From: a virus
IMG/VR virus record: IMGVR_UViG_3300005933_000040
Coordinates: 1 to 32,337 of that record
Reading direction: 5' to 3' (one strand)
Length of the DNA: 32,337 bases
The notes beneath the pieces were generated by a model, which saw only the letters and a program-made list of their open reading frames with translations, had not been told where the DNA came from and did not search any database. Position 1 is the stretch's first letter. Each line of letters starts with the position of its first letter. Of the stretch, positions 23,173-31,018 are shown in pieces. The position numbers were made by a program, and so were the translations under genes.

Positions 23173-23412
23173 TTACTTTATATAATATAATAGTATACCT
23201 CCGAAACCCATTGCTGTCAATACTAAATTTGTTACAATCAGTGCCGGTTCTTTCCAAAGAAAGGATACTATTAACCAAATTATTCCACCCAAAGCCAAAA
23301 GCAATGGACCTACAGGATATAATTCAGGAAATCCTGCGTTTATAAAAGTGCCTATGATTAATACTGCGGTTGCTAGCCATTTTAGATTTTTGCCTGTTGT
23401 TACCTTTTTCAT
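23173..23412 (-). CDS. small membrane protein, 79 aa, three helices
   Basis: Function unknown. Three hydrophobic segments, at about 11-27, 33-50 and 54-76, account for most of the protein, with a lysine-rich start. It would be an inner-membrane protein with little outside the bilayer. The gene lies between the GMP reductase gene and the polymerase gene and carries no recognisable motif. The ATG at 23412 follows the stop of guaC by 3 nt. Confidence 0.8.
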   Translation of the reverse strand: MKKVTTGKNLKWLATAVLIIGTFINAGFPELYPVGPLLLALGGIIWLIVSFLWKEPALIVTNLVLTAMGFGGILLYYIK

Positions 23413-23415
23413 AAA

Positions 23416-24468
23416 TTAATTTGTTTCATATCTGTCAAATACTCTATTGATTACATTGTTCACTCTAACAAAGTGTGCCGCTTTAGGCATATCTTTGATT
23501 CTTCTTGCTCCAATGTAAGTACAGGTGCTTCTTACTCCACCTAATATTTGTTCAACAGTCTCTCTGACTGGGCCTTTATCTTCTAGTGTTACTGTTTTGC
23601 CTTCTACGCCTCTATATCCGTCTTTTCTTTGTCCGTGTGTGTTTAATGCTGTCTGTGAAGCCATGCCATAAAACACTCTTTTACCATCTTTTAACTCTAA
23701 TTCTGATTCATCATGTCCTGCTAACATTCCACCTAGCATAACAAAATGTGCACCACCGCTCAATGCTTTTGCAACATCACCTGGTTGTGTACAACCTCCG
23801 TCTGCAATAATATGACCACCAACACCATTTGCGGCATCTGAACATTCCATAATTGCTGAAAACTGTGGAACGCCAACTCCTGTTTGTGTTCTTGTTGTAC
23901 ACACACTGCCTGGACCTATACCAACTTTCACAATGTCAGCACCTTTTATAATTAATTCTTCAGTCATGTTTGGAGTCACAACATTACCAGCAATGATTAT
24001 TTTTTCTGGATATTCTTCTCTAATTTTTGTTACAAAGTCTACAAATGATTCATGATAAGCATTCGCAACATCAATTGTTATACAAGGTATATCAGGAAAT
24101 GCTGACATCACTTGTTTTAATGTTTGATAATCTGTAGCATCTTGGTTGTGTATTGCTCCAGTGCCTACACAGGCAGAAACATATTTAAATTTAAGTCCTG
24201 TGCCTGCCGCCTGCTTCCAATCATCTAATGTATAATGCTTTCTAATTACTGTAAGCATTTTATATTCTTGTAGCACTCTTGCCATAGAAAAAGTTCCTAC
24301 ACCATCCATATTAGATGCTACAATAGGAACATATGATAATTCTTTACCACTATTTCTAAATTTAAATTTTCTTAAAATGTCAACGTCACGTCTTGAATTT
24401 AATGTGGATCTTTTAGGTTGTAGCAATACGTCTGAATAATCTAAATGTATGTTATAATCAATTCTCAT
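23416..24468 (-). CDS. guaC: GMP reductase (GuaC)
   Basis: This 350-aa protein matches the IMPDH/GMPR family, with the catalytic-loop Cys190 in [17 protein letters not shown], the IMP/GMP-binding [15 protein letters not shown] and the [13 protein letters not shown] segment that characterise GuaC (E. coli GuaC is 347 aa). The CBS insertion of IMP dehydrogenase is absent. It converts GMP to IMP with NADPH, moving guanine nucleotides back to the adenine branch. In a phage this may balance purine pools for an AT-rich genome. The start overlaps the stop of the peroxiredoxin gene (TAATG). Confidence 0.93.
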   Translation of the reverse strand: MRIDYNIHLDYSDVLLQPKRSTLNSRRDVDILRKFKFRNSGKELSYVPIVASNMDGVGTFSMARVLQEYKMLTVIRKHYTLDDWKQAAGTGLKFKYVSACVGTGAIHNQDATDYQTLKQVMSAFPDIPCITIDVANAYHESFVDFVTKIREEYPEKIIIAGNVVTPNMTEELIIKGADIVKVGIGPGSVCTTRTQTGVGVPQFSAIMECSDAANGVGGHIIADGGCTQPGDVAKALSGGAHFVMLGGMLAGHDESELELKDGKRVFYGMASQTALNTHGQRKDGYRGVEGKTVTLEDKGPVRETVEQILGGVRSTCTYIGARRIKDMPKAAHFVRVNNVINRVFDRYETN

Positions 24469-25073
24469 TAAACTTCATTTTCTAAAGATTCAACGTCAAT
24501 CCCTACCATTGTGTTCATGTCTGAAACAGGGCTAGTTTGAAATTTTAAATAATGCATCATGTTTTCTGGAGTAGATTCAATATAAGGATCGCTGTCCTCG
24601 CCATCGTTGTTTATGCCTGGCTCTTGCCACCATGCTTCTATAACACCGTTGTTGATCACTGCCATATATCTCCAACTTCTATTTCCAAACCCTACGTGGT
24701 TCTTTCCAATCAACATTCCCATAAATCTTGTGAAATTACCTGAACCATCTGGAATCACTTTAACATTTTTTAATTTTAATGAATCTGCCCATGCGTTCAT
24801 CACAAATGAATCATTCACTGAACAACAATAAATCTCGTCAATACCCATGCTTTTAATTTTGTCTGCATTTGATTCAAATCCTGGCAATTGTTTTGATGTG
24901 CAAGTTGGAGTAAATGCTCCTGGTAAACTGAATAGCACAACTCTTTTACCTGCAAAATAGTCTTGAGTTGTTTTGTCAGACCAACAACCTTCTTCAAATG
25001 TGCATCCACCATCTGGTGCAATATCGCCGTCTCTTACTCTAAATATTACGTGTGGTATTTTAAATCCCTTCAT
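24468..25073 (-). CDS. peroxiredoxin (Prx5/AhpC-TSA superfamily)
   Basis: The segment SLPGAFTPTCTSKQLPGF (49-66) is the Prx5-type active site, with Cys58 as the peroxidatic residue. Such enzymes reduce peroxides and protect DNA and proteins from oxidative damage. A C-terminal extension beyond the core (about 165-201) is unusual and of unknown purpose. The gene lies between the HAD phosphatase and GMP reductase genes, with overlap at both ends. From memory, Prx-like genes are known in other marine phages and are regarded as auxiliary metabolic genes. Confidence 0.92.
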   Translation of the reverse strand: MKGFKIPHVIFRVRDGDIAPDGGCTFEEGCWSDKTTQDYFAGKRVVLFSLPGAFTPTCTSKQLPGFESNADKIKSMGIDEIYCCSVNDSFVMNAWADSLKLKNVKVIPDGSGNFTRFMGMLIGKNHVGFGNRSWRYMAVINNGVIEAWWQEPGINNDGEDSDPYIESTPENMMHYLKFQTSPVSDMNTMVGIDVESLENEV

Positions 25074-25386
25074 CTTTGCTCCTTAATTCATAACCGCCAA
25101 AAAAGTCTGTAGCATTTATGGCTCTATCGTCTATCCAGACATCATAAACTGGTTTTTTCATTGTGATTGAACTGTGTTTAACATTCCAATCTTTTAGTTG
25201 TTGATGTGTAAGTTCAGTCCAGTCTTTGCCTGAGTTACCACCTCTTGCTGTCCAATAATGAATTTCGTGTCCTTTATCATACAGTGCATTTAGTTTTGCT
25301 ATGCGAACAAGGTCTGGTTTACTGTCTACATAGTTGCTGTTTTCATTATAGCAAATTGTTCCGTCAATGTCAACCATATATTTCAT
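25060..25386 (-). CDS. HAD-superfamily phosphatase-like protein, 108 aa
   Basis: It shows the HAD motifs VDIDGT (5-10), a Thr-containing YWTARG motif, and KKPVYDVWIDDRAINATDFF near the end, with the Lys and the acidic pair. It is a small HAD protein like those found with sugar and nucleotide metabolism in phages; the substrate is unknown. The ATG at 25386 overlaps the upstream stop as TAATG and has a GAGG site 8 nt upstream, so I prefer it to the longer frame that starts at 25431. Confidence 0.82.
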   Translation of the reverse strand: MKYMVDIDGTICYNENSNYVDSKPDLVRIAKLNALYDKGHEIHYWTARGGNSGKDWTELTHQQLKDWNVKHSSITMKKPVYDVWIDDRAINATDFFGGYELRSKDEGI

Positions 25387-25682
25387 TACCAATACCTCAT
25401 TGCTATACCAAACCCAAGAATATTCATGCAAAGGAAATAACTAACCAACATTGTGGGCCAGACTAATTTTCTTCTGTAAAAAGTGAATATGGCTAATGCT
25501 GAACCTATTATAAAAAATGGATAGACCATACGCATATCAGGGTTGGTGGCATTGAGTGCCAACGTCATACTTGCAATAATATTCACAAGTGTGCTGATCA
25601 TTTCTAACCAAAAGCACAATTTGTCTTGCTTGTATGACTCTTTGAAGTATCCGACTATTTTATTTGTCTTTGCCAACTGCAA
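25386..25682 (-). CDS. membrane protein, 98 aa, three helices
   Basis: Function unknown. It has a hydrophilic N terminus of about 20 residues and then three hydrophobic helices (about 25-43, 51-67 and 74-95). A DPDMRM-like stretch between them resembles, from memory, small membrane proteins conserved in marine T4-like phages. The start is uncertain: the only start codons near the 5' end are TTG at 25682 and at 25676, neither with a clear Shine-Dalgarno, and the gene overlaps the end of the DsbA-like gene by 23 nt. Translational coupling is likely. Confidence 0.72.
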   Translation of the reverse strand: MQLAKTNKIVGYFKESYKQDKLCFWLEMISTLVNIIASMTLALNATNPDMRMVYPFFIIGSALAIFTFYRRKLVWPTMLVSYFLCMNILGFGIAMRYW

Positions 25683-25920
25683 TAATTAGGTTTTCTAATG
25701 AATCAAAATCATCAGAATATTTGTGCCATTCACCTTTGTGTGCAATTTTAATTGCTTTATTAATCAATGATGGTTTAACTTCTAATTCTTCTGCCACTGC
25801 TTTCACAGTATCTTTTAAGCCTCCACTTAAATCTTCAACTTCGCGTAGCACATTGGCTCCTTCGTCAATAATTCTTTTAAGTTTTGCTTGTTCTTCTGGT
25901 CCGTATGTTCTTGCCGACAT
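25660..25920 (-). CDS. DsbA-like double-stranded DNA-binding protein (candidate)
   Basis: This 86-aa protein is helical, with a KLKRIIDEGANVLREVEDL helix (13-31), a VKAVAEELEVKPSLINKAIK helix-turn-helix-like part (39-58) and an acidic tail. From memory it belongs to small proteins in marine T4-like phages comparable to T4 DsbA, which binds near late promoters. The ATG at 25920 has an AGGAG site 6 nt upstream and a sigma-70-like promoter further up, so it is an early gene. DNA binding is not shown by the sequence alone. Confidence 0.65.
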   Translation of the reverse strand: MSARTYGPEEQAKLKRIIDEGANVLREVEDLSGGLKDTVKAVAEELEVKPSLINKAIKIAHKGEWHKYSDDFDSLENLIIAVGKDK

Positions 25921-25969
25921 TCTGTTCTCCTTGTATTTTATATGGGCGACTTGTGCCGCGTAAAGTCTA

Positions 25970-25998
25970 ATTATACTTAATCTTTTTCAAAAAGTCAA
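25970..25998 (-). promoter_or_regulatory. sigma-70-like promoter upstream of the DsbA-like gene
   Basis: TTGACT (25998-25993), a 17-bp spacer and TATAAT (25975-25970) lie on the minus strand in an 80-bp gap. The 49-nt leader contains the AGGAG site of the DsbA-like gene. It marks the start of the rightmost early unit; all genes at higher coordinates use TAAATA-type elements. Confidence 0.82.
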
Positions 25999-26000
25999 GT

Positions 26001-26654
26001 CTATTTTTTGGCTGGGCTGTCTTTTTCTTCGTAGAAGTAATCGTCGGAGTCACCAAAAGTTACTGTGCTCTCGTTTTCACAGAAAAACTCTTTGGTGCTG
26101 ACTTGGAAGTCTGGTTTTTTTAATTCAGATGCTGTTAATGATTGTTCGTACCAAAGCATTCTGTTGTTTGGTTGTGCAAAGTATTGTCCGTTTTCCAGCC
26201 TACCAAAGTTGTGTTGTTTGTGCTCGCTGGGCACTTCGGATACTCCGGTGTTGACTGTGTTGGGATCTCCATGACAAGCATCAATGGTGAACAAATATTC
26301 ACCTTTTATTCTGTCGCCACCCTTCAACATAATTTCCACATCACAATTTTTCAACATGGCTTTGGTCCATACTTGTATATTGGAACTGAATGAATCCCAA
26401 AGTTCAAGTGTACCTAGCGGAAGTTGATCTTCTTCTTTGATGTCTGTGTGCCACACAAATGCTGATATTGGAAACTTGTCATAACAGGCACCATACTCTG
26501 GCAAATATGCTTCGAACATCAACGCTCTACCCTGTACTGATTTGACTGCTATAAGAACTGCTTCAATGAATTCACCATGCCCACGTTGAAAGTCGTGTAC
26601 GTATTCTTTTTTGATCCAACATTTGATGTATGGTATATTTGCAACAAAGTTCAA
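26001..26654 (-). CDS. conserved hypothetical protein, 217 aa
   Basis: Function unknown. From memory it belongs to a family widespread in marine T4-like phages, with the pattern ALMFEAYLPEYGACYDKFPI (44-63), LELWDSFSSN (83-92) and QPNNRMLWYEQS (160-171). The last 45 residues are acidic and probably flexible. The start is TTG at 26654 with a GAGGG site 7 nt upstream, and a TAAATA element lies 38 nt upstream. The late-type promoter suggests a virion or assembly role. Confidence 0.82.
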   Translation of the reverse strand: MNFVANIPYIKCWIKKEYVHDFQRGHGEFIEAVLIAVKSVQGRALMFEAYLPEYGACYDKFPISAFVWHTDIKEEDQLPLGTLELWDSFSSNIQVWTKAMLKNCDVEIMLKGGDRIKGEYLFTIDACHGDPNTVNTGVSEVPSEHKQHNFGRLENGQYFAQPNNRMLWYEQSLTASELKKPDFQVSTKEFFCENESTVTFGDSDDYFYEEKDSPAKK

Positions 26655-26691
26655 GACACAGCCCTCTCATGGTTTAAATAATAACTGTGTG

Positions 26692-26699
26692 TATTTATT
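26692..26699 (-). promoter_or_regulatory. late-promoter-like TAAATA element
   Basis: The minus strand reads AATAAATA, one base off the T4 late consensus, in the 51-bp gap before the 217-aa gene. The 37 nt to the TTG start leaves room for a transcript start and the GAGGG site. It is the first TAAATA in this part of the window. Confidence 0.5.
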
Positions 26700-26705
26700 G
26701 GATTT

Positions 26706-27395
26706 TTATTTTTTCTTGATTGGAACGCAGTTGTCTACTGTTTTGTCACCTTTTTTCTTGGTGCCCATTCGCTTGTAACCTTTCCAACATACTTTACCAT
26801 CTACACCTTTTTGCTTTTCTGCTTCGCCCAGTGTTTCCCATGTTGGTTTATTACACTCTTTACAAGTTTTTGCGGATTCTTTTAATTTAGATTCAAGTTT
26901 ATTTGCTAGTGATTCTTTATAGTTGTGTGCATCATGTGAACATTTACATGCTGGCTTTGGACTTTTAATAATACAACCACAATGTTCGCACATACCTTTT
27001 GCTTCATTTGTGCCAATTGGATCAGCCATTGCAGAATCTGTTCCAGACATCATTTCAAATTCCATGTAATGTTTTACAGAACTTAGATAATCTGCCGCTT
27101 TGGTGATCTTTGCTTGTACCCAACCTTCTAAACCTTGTTGTTCAGATACGTTTTTCAACATGTCATGCAGTTTGATTGAATATTTTGCCGCTTTGTACAA
27201 ATCTGATCTTGCCATCTGCACTTCATGATCTTGCTCTACTTTTTGAGCCATCAGTGCTAGGTCTTCTGTTTGTACGTCTTTTTTAGAATCTTTTTTAGGA
27301 CTTTTGCCGTTCTTCTTTGCTAATGCGTCAATAGCCGCTTGTGGCATTTTGCCTTCTTTAGCAACGTCTTTTTTTGTTAAATCTGAATGTTTCAT
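26706..27395 (-). CDS. conserved hypothetical protein with Cys-rich segment, 229 aa
   Basis: Function unknown. The N terminus is lysine-rich; a helical stretch, GLEGWVQAKITKAADYLSSV (88-107), follows. Cysteines in CEHCGC and CKC (137-153) and CKECNKP (178-184) form a zinc-ribbon-like pattern. The end, CWKGYKRMGTKKK, resembles, from memory, a tail seen on several virion-associated proteins of marine T4-like phages. The ATG at 27395 lies just after a TAAATA-type element with no clear Shine-Dalgarno. Confidence 0.78.
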   Translation of the reverse strand: MKHSDLTKKDVAKEGKMPQAAIDALAKKNGKSPKKDSKKDVQTEDLALMAQKVEQDHEVQMARSDLYKAAKYSIKLHDMLKNVSEQQGLEGWVQAKITKAADYLSSVKHYMEFEMMSGTDSAMADPIGTNEAKGMCEHCGCIIKSPKPACKCSHDAHNYKESLANKLESKLKESAKTCKECNKPTWETLGEAEKQKGVDGKVCWKGYKRMGTKKKGDKTVDNCVPIKKK

Positions 27396-27400
27396 AGTAA

Positions 27401-27408
27401 TATTTATC
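27401..27408 (-). promoter_or_regulatory. possible late-type element before the 229-aa gene
   Basis: The minus strand reads GATAAATA 5 nt from the ATG at 27395, inside the 8-nt gap. A late start here would begin at or inside the start codon, so it would be leaderless. It may serve the gene only if leaderless translation occurs; otherwise it is a chance match. Confidence 0.25.
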
Positions 27409-27634
27409 TTTTTATTGGAGCACCAAAAACTGAGGTACCTTTCATATCTAGAGCATTGTCAGTTGGTTTCTGCATTTTTGCTTTGGGTGGCATTGATGAA
27501 GCACCTTTTTTGCCATAGGCATCACGTGCTTTTTTGTTGCCTATTGCTATGTGTGGATTAGCCACTGATGCAACACTGCCAGCCGACGTGGCTCCTGCAG
27601 ATGCTACTTCTGATATAATGTCTCTGATACGCAT
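27404..27634 (-). CDS. small protein with capsid-targeting-like N terminus, 76 aa
   Basis: The start MRIRDIISE resembles the T4 capsid-targeting peptide, ending in an Ile-x-Glu protease-type site after residue 9. The rest is flexible and rich in Ala, Gly, Ser, Lys and Pro (SAGSVASVANPH, then KMQKPTDNAL). From memory, this is a small family in marine T4-like phages. A role as an internal head protein cut by the prohead protease is inference. The ATG is at 27634. Confidence 0.75.
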   Translation of the reverse strand: MRIRDIISEVASAGATSAGSVASVANPHIAIGNKKARDAYGKKGASSMPPKAKMQKPTDNALDMKGTSVFGAPIKR

Positions 27635-27638
27635 AATG

Positions 27639-27821
27639 TTATTTACCGTGTTTGTGTAAATTCTTTACACGTTTGGATGTTGAATATTTGGCATGAGGCA
27701 CTTTAAGATTCTTCTTACCGTATATATCTCCCACTTTGTGAGTATATACCAGCATTTCAGGATCCAGCCCATAATGATAGTCCACACGGGCTTCTACCAT
27801 TTTGAAATCCTTGTAACGCAT
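27639..27821 (-). CDS. small basic protein, 60 aa
   Basis: Function unknown. It begins MRYKDFKMVEA, again like a capsid-targeting peptide with a Met-Val-Glu end at residue 10. The remainder is basic and rich in Tyr, His and Lys, ending KRVKNLHKHGK. The basic charge would suit a DNA-associated head protein. It is separated by only 4 nt from each neighbour. Confidence 0.72.
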   Translation of the reverse strand: MRYKDFKMVEARVDYHYGLDPEMLVYTHKVGDIYGKKNLKVPHAKYSTSKRVKNLHKHGK

Positions 27822-27825
27822 GATA

Positions 27826-28068
27826 CTATAATAAGTTTTTTAGATGTGCAATAGCATTATCAATGATTGCTCTTTCTTCATAACTACCGCCTGCTCCAAC
27901 CGCAGAGTCGCCAGATGTTAATGCATCTAAACCTTCTACATATTTTTCTTGTGTAATACTGTCAGATTCAAATCTGCTTTTTAATGATAATATTGAAGAA
28001 GCAGTTTCTTTACACCAACCTTCTCTTGTATCACGTGCATTGATTAATCTATTTAAAAATTCAGCCAT
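27826..28068 (-). CDS. hypothetical protein, 80 aa
   Basis: Function unknown. It is helical and slightly acidic, with a Gly-rich turn (DSAVGAGGSYEER, about 54-66) that may separate two helical parts. The ATG at 28068 has an AGGA site about 6 nt upstream and a TAAATA element 27 nt further up. It lacks the capsid-targeting-like N terminus of its neighbours. Confidence 0.75.
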   Translation of the reverse strand: MAEFLNRLINARDTREGWCKETASSILSLKSRFESDSITQEKYVEGLDALTSGDSAVGAGGSYEERAIIDNAIAHLKNLL

Positions 28069-28095
28069 TTTATTCCTTTTTTGTTTATTTGTATG

Positions 28096-28103
28096 TATTT
28101 AAC
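28096..28103 (-). promoter_or_regulatory. late-promoter-like TAAATA element
   Basis: The minus strand reads GTTAAATA. Its TAA is also the stop codon of the gene at 28099-28413. The 27 nt to the ATG at 28068 contain an AGGA ribosome site. The position and spacing fit a late promoter for the 80-aa gene and the genes after it. Confidence 0.42.
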
Positions 28104-28413
28104 CTTTTTTACGACCACTCTTCATGTTGGCACACCAATGATACATTTTAGACTTCTCTCCAGATGCGTTTTTAGCCTTCTTACGCAATGAAGTTACTGT
28201 ACCATTGCAACTGGCACCTGACTTCTTTACTCTACCTGGTCTGCTTTTGCCTTTTACTTGGCCATCAGCAAAATTCTCGTTGGCTTTATTATTACCCACA
28301 TTTTTAAAACCAAATCTATTATTAGGGCCTATACCTTTTTTATGTATTAATCCTTGCGGCTTAATTGTTTGAGGCATGATAATCCAATCAGTAATGATGT
28401 CTCTTATCTTCAT
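28099..28413 (-). CDS. basic protein with conserved Cys/Lys tail, 104 aa
   Basis: Function unknown. The start MKIRDIITD resembles the capsid-targeting-like peptides of its neighbours, though it ends in Asp. The C-terminal half is strongly basic, with SGASCNGTVTSLRKKAKNAS (65-84) and MYHWCANMKSGRKKG (90-104); I recall this pattern as a recurring C-terminal domain on proteins of marine phages. It could bind DNA. The ATG overlaps the stop of the HAD gene (ATGA). Confidence 0.78.
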   Translation of the reverse strand: MKIRDIITDWIIMPQTIKPQGLIHKKGIGPNNRFGFKNVGNNKANENFADGQVKGKSRPGRVKKSGASCNGTVTSLRKKAKNASGEKSKMYHWCANMKSGRKKG

Positions 28414-29135
28414 CTCAGTTTAGGTGGATGCCCTTTTTTGTCTATTTTGAATCCAAACTTTGCCGCTTGACGTTGTGTTTCGCCTGGCTTTACATCTGCG
28501 GTTGTGTTCTGTTTAGTAATGATTCCAACACCTTCTTGTTTTGTTTGATGTTGTTTTGTGTATGCTTCCAATTCTGATTTAACTTTACTTAACGAATCTT
28601 TGTTTGCTTGATACAGTATTCCAAAGCCACCAGCACTTTGCCATTTTTGTATGTTGATAGGTCTATCGTCTATCAGTATGTTGGGCTGTTTGGTTTGTTT
28701 GTTTACAGCATAAGATTCTTTTCTACCAGTAATAATTATTTCCTCAGGTTGTTCAATATTTTTACTGATCCAAACCTTTTTCCATTTTGCTGAATTCTCA
28801 TTGTCTCCTCTTAATGGTGAAGAACAAATTGAAAAAGTTCCATCTGTGAAATCTTTCACCATCTTAATTAATTGATCTGTACTTGCAATTTTTGGTAAAG
28901 TTTCAAAAAAGTTTGTGCCTGTGATTCGTTTGATCACATCTGCTTTTAAATCTTTAGTTCTGTCCGATGTAAGTTCTTTCCAGTGTTTAACACCGTACAA
29001 TTTTTCAATACCACCAAAGAAGTCAGCCATAACTCCATCCATGTCTAAATATACAATTGGTTTCGTTTCCATATCTTCATTATACAACTTTTTGTTGTAT
29101 TTGTCAATATTGGAATCTAATTCCAAAATACGCAT
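28410..29135 (-). CDS. HAD-type 5'-nucleotidase-like phosphatase
   Basis: This 241-aa protein has LDMDGVMADFF (30-40), a FSICSSPLRG motif in the second HAD position, and NILIDDRPINI with the acidic pair, as in 5'(3')-deoxyribonucleotidases. It should dephosphorylate nucleotides or related compounds. The C-terminal tail (VKPGETQRQAAKFGFKIDKK) resembles, from memory, a tail on other virion-related proteins in marine T4-like phages, so it may be carried in the virion. An internal ATG (METKPIVYLD) could be the true start, but the first ATG sits in a TAATG overlap with the upstream gene. Confidence 0.85.
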   Translation of the reverse strand: MRILELDSNIDKYNKKLYNEDMETKPIVYLDMDGVMADFFGGIEKLYGVKHWKELTSDRTKDLKADVIKRITGTNFFETLPKIASTDQLIKMVKDFTDGTFSICSSPLRGDNENSAKWKKVWISKNIEQPEEIIITGRKESYAVNKQTKQPNILIDDRPINIQKWQSAGGFGILYQANKDSLSKVKSELEAYTKQHQTKQEGVGIITKQNTTADVKPGETQRQAAKFGFKIDKKGHPPKLR

Positions 29136-31018
29136 TAATTAAAACCTAAATGTGTAACTTCTGGGTATCGTTGTTTGATTTTTCTGGCAAGTTCGTTGTG
29201 GAGTTTAACCTGTTGGTTCATGTGACCTTCAGGTTTTCCACCCGATATCATTGTAGGACCACCTGGTTCTTTGTCCACGGTGGTGTCTTGTTTTGGTGAT
29301 TGTTTGTCTATGTGTTTTTTCAACCACTGAGTTGTTACACCAATAAATTCTTCCACAGGCACAGCACTCATTTCTTCAAAATCTGCACTGTAACCCAGAC
29401 CAGTTAAAAATTCTCTCATGCTGGCATTACTCATGTAAGGAGTGTCCAACTCTTTATCTTTTGCCCACGCCATTGGGAATTCATACACAGTATGCTTTTC
29501 GCCATCAAAATCTTTTTCAGTTTTAAAATAAGGAATCATATTAGCACCTTCTTTAACTGAATCTTCAGTTGCGACTGTATCTTTCATTCTCACATTCTTA
29601 ATGCCCATCTTTTCCAATTTCTCAGGCATCCTTGTGACTATGAACTTACCACCTGTGTCCTGCTCGTCAAACTCGTAGCCTGCTGTTGTCATTAAATCTT
29701 TGATAGCAAAGTTTCCATCAGATGAACCAAATCCTTCTCCATCTGGCCAGTCATCATAATTTCGTTCTACTTCCTCTCCTGCCGCTTTTAATTCTTTTGC
29801 GTAAGCCGTGTATTCTTCTGCTGATATGAATTTTCTCATCACAGCCAGTCTCACAAGGTCCATACCTGATCCAAACGGTGCATCTTCTGAAACTGTTTCT
29901 TCATTAGTTGATTCGTTCTGTATGCCATGTGATGCCAACACCATGCTCATCGCATCTGCCAGTCCAACTTTGTCCATGTTCATCTGCTCTAGGTCTGACG
30001 TGTCACCGTGGTCATTGAACACCGCCATGTATTCTTTTGCTTTCATTGGATCAAATCCTGCCTTGTTTAGGATGTCCTCGCTTCTGTAGTCCAGGTCTTC
30101 CTGCACCGCTGATTCTTTTTTGCTGACTTGCACTGTGAATTTATCTCCATCAAACTCTACATCTTGTCCAGAGATCAATTGATACATCTTTGCCAACAGT
30201 CTGTTGTCGTATTCAGGTTTGCCATGTCCTTTTTGAGGTTCTTTAATTTTGTTGGCTAATATTTGTACAAATGCTGTTTTGTCCACAACCATGGATCCTT
30301 CGTTGGTTGTTTGTAGTGCTTTTGCAACACTGGGGTGATCTGCTAGTCCAGGAGCAATTTTGTTAATCACTTCAACAGCACCTGTCATGTTACCACCTTT
30401 GTATTTAGGATTGTTTAAAACCCCATACGCCATTTTAATTTCTTTATCACTAAAGCCCATGTTGTCTTCTGTTCTCAATGCTGATCTCTTGTATCCTTTT
30501 TGAATAAAATCGTTTTCACGTTCTGCTGGAATCATTATGGTTTTTCCATTTTTATGAACATACAACGACTTAACTTCAGCACCCATTCTTTTTAAGTCAG
30601 TTGCTTGTACACCGTCTTCTGTTTGAGATTTGCCTTTTTGAACTCTATCAAAATAGTGTGAACTCATGTTACCGTAGCCGTGTCTCCACGCCATCTGTCT
30701 CAAAGTCTTTTCGTCTGAATCTTTAAATCTATCTGCCAGTTCTTGATCAGTCATGTCAGCATATCTTTGTTTGCTTTTGATAACTGATGCTGGCATTCTT
30801 TCTTGAACGTTGTCTTCTGTTTTTAAATTTTTCTCAGCCCATCTATGTAATTCTTCTTTTCTTTTGGCTATTGTTGCTTGTGTTCTAGCATCACTCATTC
30901 TAGGATCTTTTTGAATGTCTTGTAGTGAAGCCATTTTGGCTTTGTAATCTTCTCTGTCTGTGGGATCAGGTTGATTTGCTATTTTAAATTCTACTAAAAA
31001 TAAATCTCTTAATTTCAT
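29135..31018 (-). CDS. multidomain protein, 627 aa, probable virion component
   Basis: Function unknown. It opens with MKLRDLFLVE, a close match to the T4 capsid-targeting plan with a Leu-Val-Glu end. Several small modules follow, such as RYADMTDQELADRF with AWRHGYGN (85-117) and SDKEIKMAYGVL plus GGNMTGAVEVIN (190-219), which I recall from marine phages. Modules are separated by acidic linkers carrying the recurring triplet TED (67, 133, 183, 484) and Val-x-Glu sites (73, 307, 378, 490). It may be an internal head protein processed by the prohead protease. Neighbours are small and late-type. No enzymatic motif was seen. Confidence 0.82.
   Translation of the reverse strand: MKLRDLFLVEFKIANQPDPTDREDYKAKMASLQDIQKDPRMSDARTQATIAKRKEELHRWAEKNLKTEDNVQERMPASVIKSKQRYADMTDQELADRFKDSDEKTLRQMAWRHGYGNMSSHYFDRVQKGKSQTEDGVQATDLKRMGAEVKSLYVHKNGKTIMIPAERENDFIQKGYKRSALRTEDNMGFSDKEIKMAYGVLNNPKYKGGNMTGAVEVINKIAPGLADHPSVAKALQTTNEGSMVVDKTAFVQILANKIKEPQKGHGKPEYDNRLLAKMYQLISGQDVEFDGDKFTVQVSKKESAVQEDLDYRSEDILNKAGFDPMKAKEYMAVFNDHGDTSDLEQMNMDKVGLADAMSMVLASHGIQNESTNEETVSEDAPFGSGMDLVRLAVMRKFISAEEYTAYAKELKAAGEEVERNYDDWPDGEGFGSSDGNFAIKDLMTTAGYEFDEQDTGGKFIVTRMPEKLEKMGIKNVRMKDTVATEDSVKEGANMIPYFKTEKDFDGEKHTVYEFPMAWAKDKELDTPYMSNASMREFLTGLGYSADFEEMSAVPVEEFIGVTTQWLKKHIDKQSPKQDTTVDKEPGGPTMISGGKPEGHMNQQVKLHNELARKIKQRYPEVTHLGFN

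Noticed and set aside
26655-26700. Inverted repeat ACACAG/CTGTGT around the TTG start leader
   Set aside because: Only six base pairs with a loop of more than 20 nt, which is weak and likely by chance in this AT-rich gap.
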